Shown: one piece after another, positions 17,950-25,646 of the stretch | How the letters are laid out: each line of letters starts with the position of its first letter | Position numbering within the stretch: position 1 is the stretch's first letter | Source of the DNA: Chryseobacterium pennipullorum | Lineage (GTDB): Bacteria; Bacteroidota; Bacteroidia; Flavobacteriales; Weeksellaceae | Assembly: GCF_003384725.1 (NCBI RefSeq) | Contig: NZ_QNVV01000001.1 | Coordinates: 372,001 to 436,000, forward strand | Length of the DNA stretch: 64,000 nt | Reading direction: 5' to 3' | Notes under the pieces: generated by a model | The model's database searches: none | What the model was told of the DNA's origin: nothing | Seen by the model: the letters and a program-made list of their open reading frames with translations, nothing else | Translations under genes and position numbers: made by a program

Positions 17950-19578
17950 TCAGAATATATAATCCATGCTTAAGAAATTGGAATCATGCTCTCTGACAAT
18001 GGTATTTAATAATTCTTTATTGGATTCGGTCAACTTTGCGGCGACCAGAGATCTGATGGAAAATGAACGGAGTGCATCAAAAACGGAAAGGGTTCCTTCT
18101 GCACTGTCTTTTCTTCCGGTAAAAGGAAATACATCAGGGCCACGCTGTGCCTGGCAATTGATATTGACACGGCTTACCAGATTGACAAACGGATCAATGA
18201 GTGCGGCGACCTCTCTGGGGTCTTCACTGAAAATACTTACCTGCATTCCGTGTGATGCATTGACCTGATATTCTATAGGCTCTTCAATATCTTCAAACGG
18301 AACGACAGGAATCACCGGACCAAACTGCTCTTCATGATACAGTTTCATGTCACTGTTTACGGGATAAACCACTGCCGGAAAGACAAAGGATTCTTCGGTA
18401 TGTCCACCCTCACTGTTCACAACCGAAGCTCCTTTTGCCACAGCGTCATCAATACATTCCTTCAGGTAAGGCGGCTTATTCACTTCCGGAAGCGGAGTTA
18501 CCTTCACACCCTTCTCCCATGGCAGGCCTGGTTGAAGCGCAGAAACAGCTTCACTTAACTTTGCGGTAAATTCTGCGGCCACTTCTTTCTGTACAAATAT
18601 CAGCTTCAATGCGGTACAGCGCTGTCCGTTAAAAGACAGGGCTCCCAGGATACATTCACTGACGGCGACATCCAGATTGGCATTTTTGGTTACAATGGCG
18701 GCATTTTTAGCATCCAGACTCAGAATAGCTCTTAAACGGTTTACCTTAGGATGCAGCTTTTTCAATCCGTTGGCCACCTTACTTGATCCGATAAAGGCTA
18801 ATACATTAACCTTTCCACTTTCCATAATCGGCGTAATAATTTCTGAACCTTTTCCATACAGCGTATTCACTGTTCCTTTAGGGAATGCTTCTTTAAACGC
18901 ATTCAGTAATGGGTAATGAGCTAAAACACCGTGCTTTGGAAGCTTGAACAAAATGGTATTTCCCATGATGAGTGCTGGAATCAAGGTGGTGAAAATTTCA
19001 TTCAAAGGATAGTTGAAGGGCCCCATACTGAGGACAACACCCAACGGAGCCCTTCTGATCTGTGCAATGGTCCCTTCTGCTTCCTGGAAACGGGAAGACT
19101 CCCTGTCCAGATCTTTGAGTGCATCGATGGTCTGGTTGATATAATCCACGGTACGGTCAAATTCTTTGGTAGAATCGGCAAAGGTTTTTCCGATTTCCCA
19201 CATCAGCAGCTTTATCACCAGGTCCCGTTGCCCGATCATCAGGTATACAAACTTTTGCATACACTTGATTCTACCTTCTACAGACATAGTAGGCCACTCG
19301 CCAAGACCATTATCATATGCTTTTACACAAGCGTCAAGAACCTCCATTGCTTCATCAGGCCCGATATTCGGAATACTGCCCAGCAGTTTTCTCTTCAGTC
19401 CATTTTCCGTAGGAATACAGACCGGCGAATAGATATTTTGTACTTCTCCTTTCCATTCTACCAGCTCGCCATTGAGAAGGTACACTCTCTGATGGATTTC
19501 AGGAACTTTATATTCTTCAGGAATTTCATTTTCACTTTTAAAAATATTCTGAAACGAAAAGCTGTTTACTGAATTCAT
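17950..19578 (-). CDS. gapN: NADP-dependent glyceraldehyde-3-phosphate dehydrogenase-like aldehyde dehydrogenase
   Basis: Aldehyde dehydrogenase superfamily, 542 residues, closest by pattern to non-phosphorylating NADP-GAPDH (oxidises glyceraldehyde 3-phosphate to 3-phosphoglycerate, yielding NADPH). Visible: GPFNYPLNEIFTTLIPALIMGNTILFKLPKHG, GSSKVANGL, catalytic Cys321 in FNGQRCTALK, and HEEQFGPVIPVVPF. The usual general-base motif ELGGK/ELGAK is SLDAKNAA at 287-294, so the conserved Glu is replaced by Ser, which makes ordinary dehydrogenase chemistry less certain. The exact substrate is inferred from the overall pattern only. Confidence 0.8.
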   Translation of the reverse strand: MNSVNSFSFQNIFKSENEIPEEYKVPEIHQRVYLLNGELVEWKGEVQNIYSPVCIPTENGLKRKLLGSIPNIGPDEAMEVLDACVKAYDNGLGEWPTMSVEGRIKCMQKFVYLMIGQRDLVIKLLMWEIGKTFADSTKEFDRTVDYINQTIDALKDLDRESSRFQEAEGTIAQIRRAPLGVVLSMGPFNYPLNEIFTTLIPALIMGNTILFKLPKHGVLAHYPLLNAFKEAFPKGTVNTLYGKGSEIITPIMESGKVNVLAFIGSSKVANGLKKLHPKVNRLRAILSLDAKNAAIVTKNANLDVAVSECILGALSFNGQRCTALKLIFVQKEVAAEFTAKLSEAVSALQPGLPWEKGVKVTPLPEVNKPPYLKECIDDAVAKGASVVNSEGGHTEESFVFPAVVYPVNSDMKLYHEEQFGPVIPVVPFEDIEEPIEYQVNASHGMQVSIFSEDPREVAALIDPFVNLVSRVNINCQAQRGPDVFPFTGRKDSAEGTLSVFDALRSFSIRSLVAAKLTESNKELLNTIVREHDSNFLSMDYIF

Positions 19579-19707
19579 AAGTATCTTTTTAATATTTTGA
19601 AAAATAAAGTTAGACGTAAAAATTGATTTTAAGAATACAGATTTAATAGATTTGCTCTATTTGAGAGCTGTTTGAACGAAAATTAATCCCGGCGTCAAAA
19701 AAAAGAA

Positions 19708-19715
19708 TAATTTTG
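19708..19715 (+). promoter_or_regulatory. -7 box of secreted tpx
   Basis: TAATTTTG fits TAnnTTTG, 17 bases before the ATG at 19733. Confidence 0.5.
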
Positions 19716-19732
19716 TCAAAAATAATTTTTCA

Positions 19733-20305
19733 ATGTTTTCAAAAATAATCTTCAGCACCTTATTCTTCATCTCGGCAATGGGTTTTGCCCAAAAGACTAA
19801 AACACCCAATACCGTCCTGATGAAAGGAGAACCTGTACGCACTTATTCCAAATTACCGGCGCTTCATAAACCGGCTCCCAAATTTACCCTGACGGATGTT
19901 CATATGAATGACCAGACCCTGGAGTCTTTCAAAGGGAGATATGTGATTCTCAACATCTTTCCAAGCGTAGATACAGGAGTTTGCTCGGCATCTGTCCATC
20001 ATTTCAATGAAGATGCGGCCAACCTTCCCAATACCGTTGTCCTTTGCATTTCTAAAGACTTACCCTTTGCACAAAAAAGATTTTGTGGTGCAGAAGGAAT
20101 TGACAATGTAGTGATGCTTTCTGATTTTCGTTCTGATTTTGGATGGAACTATGGGGTAGAAATGATCGATTCACCGATGAAAGGACTTCTCAGCAGAGCG
20201 GTTGTCGTTATTGATCCTTTGGGAAATATTATTTACGAAGAGCAGGTACCTGATATTTCGCAGGAACCAAATTATGAGGCAGCTATTGCAGCAGTAAAGA
20301 ACTAA
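19733..20305 (+). CDS. tpx: Secreted thiol peroxidase (second Tpx)
   Basis: 190 residues: a signal peptide (MFSKIIFSTLFFISAMGFAQ) followed by a complete Tpx domain. Peroxidatic C84 in FPSVDTGVCSASV, resolving C118 in KRFCGAEG, and LSDFRSDFGWNYGVEM, LSRAVVVIDPLGNI at the C-terminus. Tpx is normally cytosolic and about 165 residues; the extra 25 residues here are the export signal, so this paralogue probably detoxifies peroxides in the periplasm. It is distinct from the leaderless copy at 1-343. Strong terminator follows. Confidence 0.93.
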   Translation: MFSKIIFSTLFFISAMGFAQKTKTPNTVLMKGEPVRTYSKLPALHKPAPKFTLTDVHMNDQTLESFKGRYVILNIFPSVDTGVCSASVHHFNEDAANLPNTVVLCISKDLPFAQKRFCGAEGIDNVVMLSDFRSDFGWNYGVEMIDSPMKGLLSRAVVVIDPLGNIIYEEQVPDISQEPNYEAAIAAVKN

Positions 20306-20329
20306 ATTTTTGTTCTAAAGATATTCTAG

Positions 20330-20367
20330 ATCCTCCAATGATCTCTGATCATTGGAGGATTTATTTT
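20330..20367 (+). terminator. Terminator after secreted tpx
   Basis: ATCCTCCAATGATC / GATCATTGGAGGAT, 14 bp perfect, loop TCT, followed by TTATTTT. Confidence 0.9.
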
Positions 20368-20373
20368 AATTGA

Positions 20374-20389
20374 TTACGGGTTCCCGTAA
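20374..20389. promoter_or_regulatory. Palindrome upstream of OLD-like gene
   Basis: TTACGGG-TT-CCCGTAA, a 7-bp perfect inverted repeat with 2-base centre, 67 bases before the OLD-like ATG. Candidate operator or a small insertion-junction palindrome; no T tract, so not a terminator. Confidence 0.4.
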
Positions 20390-20455
20390 ATATTACAAAT
20401 GAAGTAAATGTATTTTTGAAATTAATTAAAACGATAGTTCACTAAATATCTTAAT

Positions 20456-22426
20456 ATGGTAATAGGATTATTTCAAAGACATTTTAAAACATATAAAGCT
20501 GCAAAATATATTCCTTTTGGAATTAATGAGTTTGAAAATTTCAATCTTTTTATTGGTCAAAATGGAGCAGGTAAAAGTTCAATTTTAGAAAGTTTAAATT
20601 GTTTTTTTAATAATTCTGAATTCATATACCACACAAGTGAAAAAAAATCAGATGCATATATTGCACCATTATTTTTAATAAAAAAAGATGAGCTTTCTAA
20701 ATATGACAAAAAAGTTCAACAAATAATACCTATTATTTCTAATGCTCTGTTAGAAGTAAATATTTCACAATCCAATTATAAACCTTATGAAAGTTTCAAG
20801 GATCAACAGACCTTTTTAAAAACTTTAAAGGATACTCATTTCATATTCTCAATTGCATTTTGGCCCCAAACTGATAATAGCAACCAATCATTTTTCGCAT
20901 TTGATAGTCTCATTAAAAAGAAAATACAAGAATTAGATGATTTTAAAGACCAAAAAGTTTATCAATCAACTACAAGTAAATTAAAATTAGATATCCTTAA
21001 CAAATATAAATTTCTATATATACCTGTTGAGACATCCATTGATGATTTTTTACGACTAGAATCAAAAGGCATGCAGGATTTAATGAGTGAAGATGTAAAA
21101 AAAAGAATTGAAAACGTTCTTAATAAAAAGCACCCTATTGAAATAGACACTGATAGATCTCAGAATAAAACTATCCTTGAAATAATTAATAATGATTTGG
21201 AGGTGTTTATTAAGGAAGTCGAAAAAACAATACAAGATATTGATAAGGAGTATGATTTCGCAAAAGAATACAAGGCTAAAACCAAATTAACAGCCAATCA
21301 TTTATCTGATGTAATGATTGAAACTTATTTTTCAAAAAGAAAACTAAAAAAAAATGGAAAACAAATTAAATATCTATCAGCAGGCGAGAGAAAAAAAGCA
21401 TTAATAGATATTGCCTATTCATTTTTAATACAAGAAGAAATAAAAAAAAACAAAATTATACTTGCTATTGATGAGCCCGAATCATCTTTACATATTTCAA
21501 TGTGTTATGATCAATTTGAAAGGCTTCAAGAGCTAGCTAACAATTTTGATATCCAGATGCTTGTAACGACTCACTGGTATGGTGCATTACCAATAATCGA
21601 AAAAGGAAATTTATTTCATATTGATAATAAAGCAGACAATGTCGAAATAAGTCAATTTGCATTCCGTAATTATTTTGAAGATGTAAAGGGCACATCAAGT
21701 GATATACATTTTAAAAGCTTTTTTGACTTATCTTCTGCTATAATAAGCTCGTTGAGAATAAAAAGTAATAATTGGCTTATTGTAGAGAGTGAGGAAGACA
21801 AAAACTATATTAAAAAACACATAGAAAAAGTAAAGAATTTAAAGATTCTTCCTGTTGGCGGATCTGCAATTGTTAAGTTATTATACAATTATTTATATGC
21901 ACCAATATCTCACAATGCTGAAAATTCAGAATTAAATGGTAAAATATATTGTTTAATTGACACTGACTTTCAAGGAATTGGGATAAAGGATTTTCAAGAC
22001 GATCATAAAAATGGATTACTTAAGATGAGACGGTTACAGGTAATGGACAATCAATCAATTGAATTGCATAAAATTACTACTGATATTAAATATCCAACGG
22101 AGATAGAAGAAGCTTTAGATCCCAATGGTTTTTATGAAGCTTTGAGTAATATAATTAAAAACTCTGGCAGAGAAGATATACAAGGAATTTTTGGAAAGTT
22201 TAAATTTGATGAGAAATCAAAAAACAGTTTTATTAAAGGTGATAATTCTATTATTTTTCCTGATTCCTCACAAAATATAGTAGGAAATCCCAAACATTTA
22301 AAAGATGAAATAGCAAAATTCATTGATGAAAATAAAAAAGCAATCTGTGAAGAATATTGCAACCTCACAAATCTAAAAAAACCGGAATGGATTACTAAGA
22401 TAGAAGACTTCTTTCAAAAAAAGTAA
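20456..22426 (+). CDS. OLD-like ATPase with TOPRIM domain (candidate defence nuclease)
   Basis: 656 residues. ABC/SMC-like ATPase: Walker A GQNGAGKSS (34-42), signature YLSAGERKK (about 305), Walker B LAIDEPESSLH (about 335-345), H-loop VTTHW. A C-terminal TOPRIM-like region follows: IVESEEDKNYI (about 442), VGGSA, and LIDTDFQG (about 500), giving the E...G...DxD order of OLD-family nucleases. In that family ATP hydrolysis controls DNA or RNA cleavage in phage defence. A PARIS-like AAA-TOPRIM fusion is an alternative. The gene is much more A/T-rich than its neighbours, has no partner gene, and sits between a terminator and a convergent gene, which suggests recent acquisition. Confidence 0.78.
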   Translation: MVIGLFQRHFKTYKAAKYIPFGINEFENFNLFIGQNGAGKSSILESLNCFFNNSEFIYHTSEKKSDAYIAPLFLIKKDELSKYDKKVQQIIPIISNALLEVNISQSNYKPYESFKDQQTFLKTLKDTHFIFSIAFWPQTDNSNQSFFAFDSLIKKKIQELDDFKDQKVYQSTTSKLKLDILNKYKFLYIPVETSIDDFLRLESKGMQDLMSEDVKKRIENVLNKKHPIEIDTDRSQNKTILEIINNDLEVFIKEVEKTIQDIDKEYDFAKEYKAKTKLTANHLSDVMIETYFSKRKLKKNGKQIKYLSAGERKKALIDIAYSFLIQEEIKKNKIILAIDEPESSLHISMCYDQFERLQELANNFDIQMLVTTHWYGALPIIEKGNLFHIDNKADNVEISQFAFRNYFEDVKGTSSDIHFKSFFDLSSAIISSLRIKSNNWLIVESEEDKNYIKKHIEKVKNLKILPVGGSAIVKLLYNYLYAPISHNAENSELNGKIYCLIDTDFQGIGIKDFQDDHKNGLLKMRRLQVMDNQSIELHKITTDIKYPTEIEEALDPNGFYEALSNIIKNSGREDIQGIFGKFKFDEKSKNSFIKGDNSIIFPDSSQNIVGNPKHLKDEIAKFIDENKKAICEEYCNLTNLKKPEWITKIEDFFQKK

Positions 22427-22452
22427 ATATTACTGGTAAACATCCACTATTC

Positions 22453-23220
22453 CTAAATACTTTCAAGATGAAAATACCGTGGATCAGGATAATGAAATTC
22501 AAAATTCAGATCTGAAATCAATTTTGAGGGAGATATCGTCCTCCCCTGCGTGGTGCGGCTTCCTGAGTAAGGCAGATCTTTCTGAGCACTGATGATCTCT
22601 TCTTTATTGGGATGAACAGGCGCCACGACATTATATACTTTGGATTGAGATTCGTTATTCAGCATTTTCTCAACAACCGTACAAATGTCCGCATAATGAA
22701 TGTGATTGACCAACTGTTCCAGATTTGAAATATTATAATTTTTCAATAGCCGCTGATCTCCCATCAGTCCTGCCAATCTCAAAATATTGACCTGAGGAAA
22801 CCTGTTTTTAATGAAATTTTCACTGGGAACCTCATCTGCGGAACGGTCCTCTTCTATAAATTCCTTTTCCAGATCCGGATACACTCCCGTAGAACTCATC
22901 AGAAAGAGCTGGCCCTTGTAATCACCAAGGAATGTCAACAGATTTTCATTTCTTTCCTTCAATGAAATTTCAGCGCCCCTTACGCCTGAAAAGGGAACGG
23001 TAACAATTACTGCATCCAGCTGTGAGGTGATCTCCCATTCTGCTATGGTTCCGGTGATATCATCAGGAAAGCTTACTTTTGTGACGTGATATCCTTTATC
23101 CGATAAGTTTTTTATTTTAGACTCTGACGTGGTGGTTACGAAGATTTCATGCTGCGTGGCTAACCGCTCCGCCATATGGGTACCCAGCCATCCACAACCA
23201 ATAATTCCTATTTTTTTCAT
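22453..23220 (-). CDS. YeeZ-like NAD(P)-binding protein (extended SDR/epimerase-like)
   Basis: About 255 residues from ATG 23220 (an in-frame ATG at 23229 adds three residues). N-terminal Rossmann motif IGIIGCGWLGTHMAERL, then FLMSSTGVYPDLEKEFIEED (S-T-GVY, as in NAD-dependent epimerases), ILRLAGLMG and NHIHYADICTVVEKML. This is the YeeZ-type of sugar-nucleotide epimerase-like protein whose substrate is unknown. Convergent with the OLD-like gene, 26 bases apart. Confidence 0.85.
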   Translation of the reverse strand: MKKIGIIGCGWLGTHMAERLATQHEIFVTTTSESKIKNLSDKGYHVTKVSFPDDITGTIAEWEITSQLDAVIVTVPFSGVRGAEISLKERNENLLTFLGDYKGQLFLMSSTGVYPDLEKEFIEEDRSADEVPSENFIKNRFPQVNILRLAGLMGDQRLLKNYNISNLEQLVNHIHYADICTVVEKMLNNESQSKVYNVVAPVHPNKEEIISAQKDLPYSGSRTTQGRTISPSKLISDLNFEFHYPDPRYFHLESI

Positions 23221-23302
23221 GTTGTTCATGTATTAAACTATTTCCTAAAAATAACCGGTCATCTAAAAACAGGAATGCTCAAAAATCTGTCTTTTTCAGT
23301 AG

Positions 23303-23881
23303 TTATCTTCTGTATTTTCTCTTTGTCGTGATCAGGATCACTCCGTTTTTACCCTTTTTACCAAATTTTTTAAGAGCTTCTTCGGGGGAAAGAGTATTTA
23401 CTGTTTCAATATGTTCAGGCTTTACCTCTTTCATTGCCTGGTCTGAAATCTCTTTACGGTCCAGTAAAATCATTGGTTTTTCTGCAGGCCTGGAACGAGG
23501 AGCTCCTATCATAACCCGCGTATTGGTCTGAACGGGCTGACAGATAGCAACTTTACCAATCTGTTCGCTTACTGCTGCTACCTGACGGGCAGCCGGAGGT
23601 TTTATTTCCTGTGCTTTGACTGACGCTAAGGTACTGCTTACTGCCCAAAATCCCAAGGCCAAAGTAATAGCAATCGAAAAATTCAGGTTCTTTCCCAGTT
23701 GATCTTCGCGGAATCTCCCACAGAGATCATCATTTAATGTAAAGCTATCAGCCAGTTCCCGATCTGTAAAACCGGTAAAGTCGTGGACTGTTTTGGAACA
23801 GACTGAACAGAATCTTCCTTTTTCATCAGCGCTCATATTTTCCCAGTTCTCATGACAGGGTTTGGGGATGGTAATTTTCAT
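23303..23881 (-). CDS. Single-pass membrane protein with TonB-plug-like C-terminus
   Basis: 192 residues from ATG 23881 (MKITIPKPCHENW; ATG 23908 is an in-frame alternative). The N-terminal cytoplasmic part has four cysteines in PKPCHENWENMSADEKGRFCSVCSKTVHDFT, resembling a small zinc-binding site. One membrane helix follows (about 73-90), then a C-terminal segment MILLDRKEIS...IETVNTLSPEEALKKFGKKGKNGVILITTK that resembles the plug motif of TonB-dependent receptors. The arrangement recurs in Chryseobacterium-type genomes; function unknown. Confidence 0.75.
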   Translation of the reverse strand: MKITIPKPCHENWENMSADEKGRFCSVCSKTVHDFTGFTDRELADSFTLNDDLCGRFREDQLGKNLNFSIAITLALGFWAVSSTLASVKAQEIKPPAARQVAAVSEQIGKVAICQPVQTNTRVMIGAPRSRPAEKPMILLDRKEISDQAMKEVKPEHIETVNTLSPEEALKKFGKKGKNGVILITTKRKYRR

Positions 23882-24099
23882 AGTTTCCTTTTTCTTATAA
23901 TGATGCATTAATGACAGAAAAGGTTGTAGCGCACAATAAAATTTGTTTCAGACGTCAACTCATAAAGCCAAAAGTATTTGAATACCTATGGCTTTACCCA
24001 AAACTCACTCTACATTTTGGTTAAAGCCAGCTGTATGACCGTAATAGAAATGGATAAAAAGCACATTTTACTGCTTCCAGCTACCGCAAGTGGTGACCA

Positions 24100-24861
24100 T
24101 TAAAAATCTGTCAGCGTTTCCCCATCCTTCAAAATCATATATTCCTGTCCCAGTTCCTCTGAAACTCTTTCCAGATCTTCCTGACCAAATACCTGAGGAA
24201 TATAGCATCTTTCATGGGCAAATAAATTATAATGTATCGGGATCAGCTTTCTGGCGTGTAAAAGGCGGGCTGCCGCAAAAGCTTCTTTCAGATTGAGAGA
24301 AGCGGGAACCGGGCTGTATTGTAATCCTATGACTTCAAAATTGACAACGACTCCATTGGCAGGCAAAAATGCATAATCAATATCAGGATTCTCTTTTCCC
24401 AGCTTCCAGAACTGGTTGTGCCAGATGGTATCACCGCCATGGAAGATTTTTGTAGTTCCATCATCTACAATCCATGAAGACTGTATTTCTCCTACACCAT
24501 CCATCGCAAACACCGGTTTGAAGGTTATCCCGTCCTCCGTAAAAGTTTCGTTGAGATCCAGGGCAATAATTGTTACGTCGCCTACAACTTTTTTTACAAT
24601 AACCTCCAATCCTGTATATACAATCAGTTTTCCGTCGTTCTTTAAACACTTCCTGATGACTTTCTTATCAAAATGATCCAGATGCATGTGGGTAAACAGG
24701 ATGTAATCTGCCTGTATCTTATCTGAAAATTCTATAAGACCCTCTACAGCATCACCCAAAACGGGCTTATAATATGAGAAGTCTTCTGCAGCGTCTATGA
24801 GGATTGTTTTGTTGTGAGCACTAAGCCGGATCCCGGCCCAGTTTAACTTTTGTATTTCCAT
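24100..24861 (-). CDS. MBL-fold metallo-hydrolase, UlaG-like
   Basis: 253 residues from ATG 24861 (MEIQKLNWAGIRLSAHNKTILIDA); the longer frame to 24906 adds a stretch without family resemblance. Zinc motif THMHLDHFDK, then FHGGDTIWHNQFWKLG and the C-terminal IPIHYNLFAH. Third MBL-fold gene of the window, without signal peptide, so cytosolic. Substrate unknown; UlaG-like enzymes include lactonases and phosphodiesterases. Confidence 0.88.
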   Translation of the reverse strand: MEIQKLNWAGIRLSAHNKTILIDAAEDFSYYKPVLGDAVEGLIEFSDKIQADYILFTHMHLDHFDKKVIRKCLKNDGKLIVYTGLEVIVKKVVGDVTIIALDLNETFTEDGITFKPVFAMDGVGEIQSSWIVDDGTTKIFHGGDTIWHNQFWKLGKENPDIDYAFLPANGVVVNFEVIGLQYSPVPASLNLKEAFAAARLLHARKLIPIHYNLFAHERCYIPQVFGQEDLERVSEELGQEYMILKDGETLTDF

Positions 24862-24929
24862 GTTCTTTTTTTTAACAAAGGAAAAGACTTGCGGAAGACA
24901 AGACAATAAACAAAAGATAATTAATGAAA

Positions 24930-25085
24930 GTATTGAAGTTGGGAGATGGAGAATGGGAGTTACTGAGGTGATAGAATAACTATATCTCTTTTTTTTATTT
25001 GAAATGATTAACCAATTGAATGATTAAAACTTACAGAGAATCTAAAGACTGAGAGTAACTTCCAACTCCCTGCTCCCCTCTTCCA
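24930..25085. repeat. Imperfect inverted G/A-rich and C/T-rich repeats
   Basis: GAAGTTGGGAGATGGAGAATGGGAGTTACT-type text at 24938-24965 is an imperfect inverted partner of AGTAACTTCCAACTCCC plus CTGCTCCCCTCTTCC at 25053-25083. This 180-base gap lies after the Crp/Fnr gene and before the promoter of the MBL gene. It may act as a transcript-end structure for the hutU operon; otherwise of unknown role. Confidence 0.45.
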
Positions 25086-25087
25086 GC

Positions 25088-25630
25088 TTACATAATCCTT
25101 TTTCTGATCCTGCTTAAAGAAATAGGTGTGATCCCGATGTAAGATGCGAGGTATTTTAAAGGAATATTCTGAATATAATGGGGTTTGTTCTTCAGCAGAT
25201 ATTCATACAGATCCTGAGGAGTATTTTTCAGAAGAAGCATTTCCCTTTTCATCGCTGCATTCAGCTTTCTGCTCAGGTAATAATTCTGAACGAAACGGCA
25301 ATGGGGATTGAAGGCAAACATTTCCTTCACCTCATCCAGGGTAATTTCCCAGGCCAACCCTTTATTTAGGGACTCATAAACAGCATCAGAACCTTTTTCT
25401 TCAACGGTGAAAATATCTCCGGGAAAGTAGAATTCCGCACAAATTTCGGTTTCAATTTCCGATGTGCTGCTGATATAATATTTCCGGACAATGCCATCTT
25501 CTACAAGATAGGCTTTCTTGTCCGGAAATACAGTTTTTTTTGAAAACTCAACTTCCGCAAACTTCTCCCATACAGGATCATGATCCTCTACATTGAGATG
25601 GGCAAATAATTTTTTATTGATTGTTGCCAA
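25088..25630 (-). CDS. Crp/Fnr-family transcriptional regulator
   Basis: 180 residues: a cyclic-nucleotide-binding-like beta domain (about 20-110; LVEDGIVRKYYISSTSEIETEICAEFYFPGDIFT) and a short C-terminal HTH (IPLKYLASYIGITPISLSRIRKRIM). No Fe-S cysteine set. It begins 16 bases after the hutU stop on the same strand, so it is probably co-transcribed with hutU. Confidence 0.88.
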   Translation of the reverse strand: MATINKKLFAHLNVEDHDPVWEKFAEVEFSKKTVFPDKKAYLVEDGIVRKYYISSTSEIETEICAEFYFPGDIFTVEEKGSDAVYESLNKGLAWEITLDEVKEMFAFNPHCRFVQNYYLSRKLNAAMKREMLLLKNTPQDLYEYLLKNKPHYIQNIPLKYLASYIGITPISLSRIRKRIM

Positions 25631-25646
25631 AGTTGAATGGTATGTA

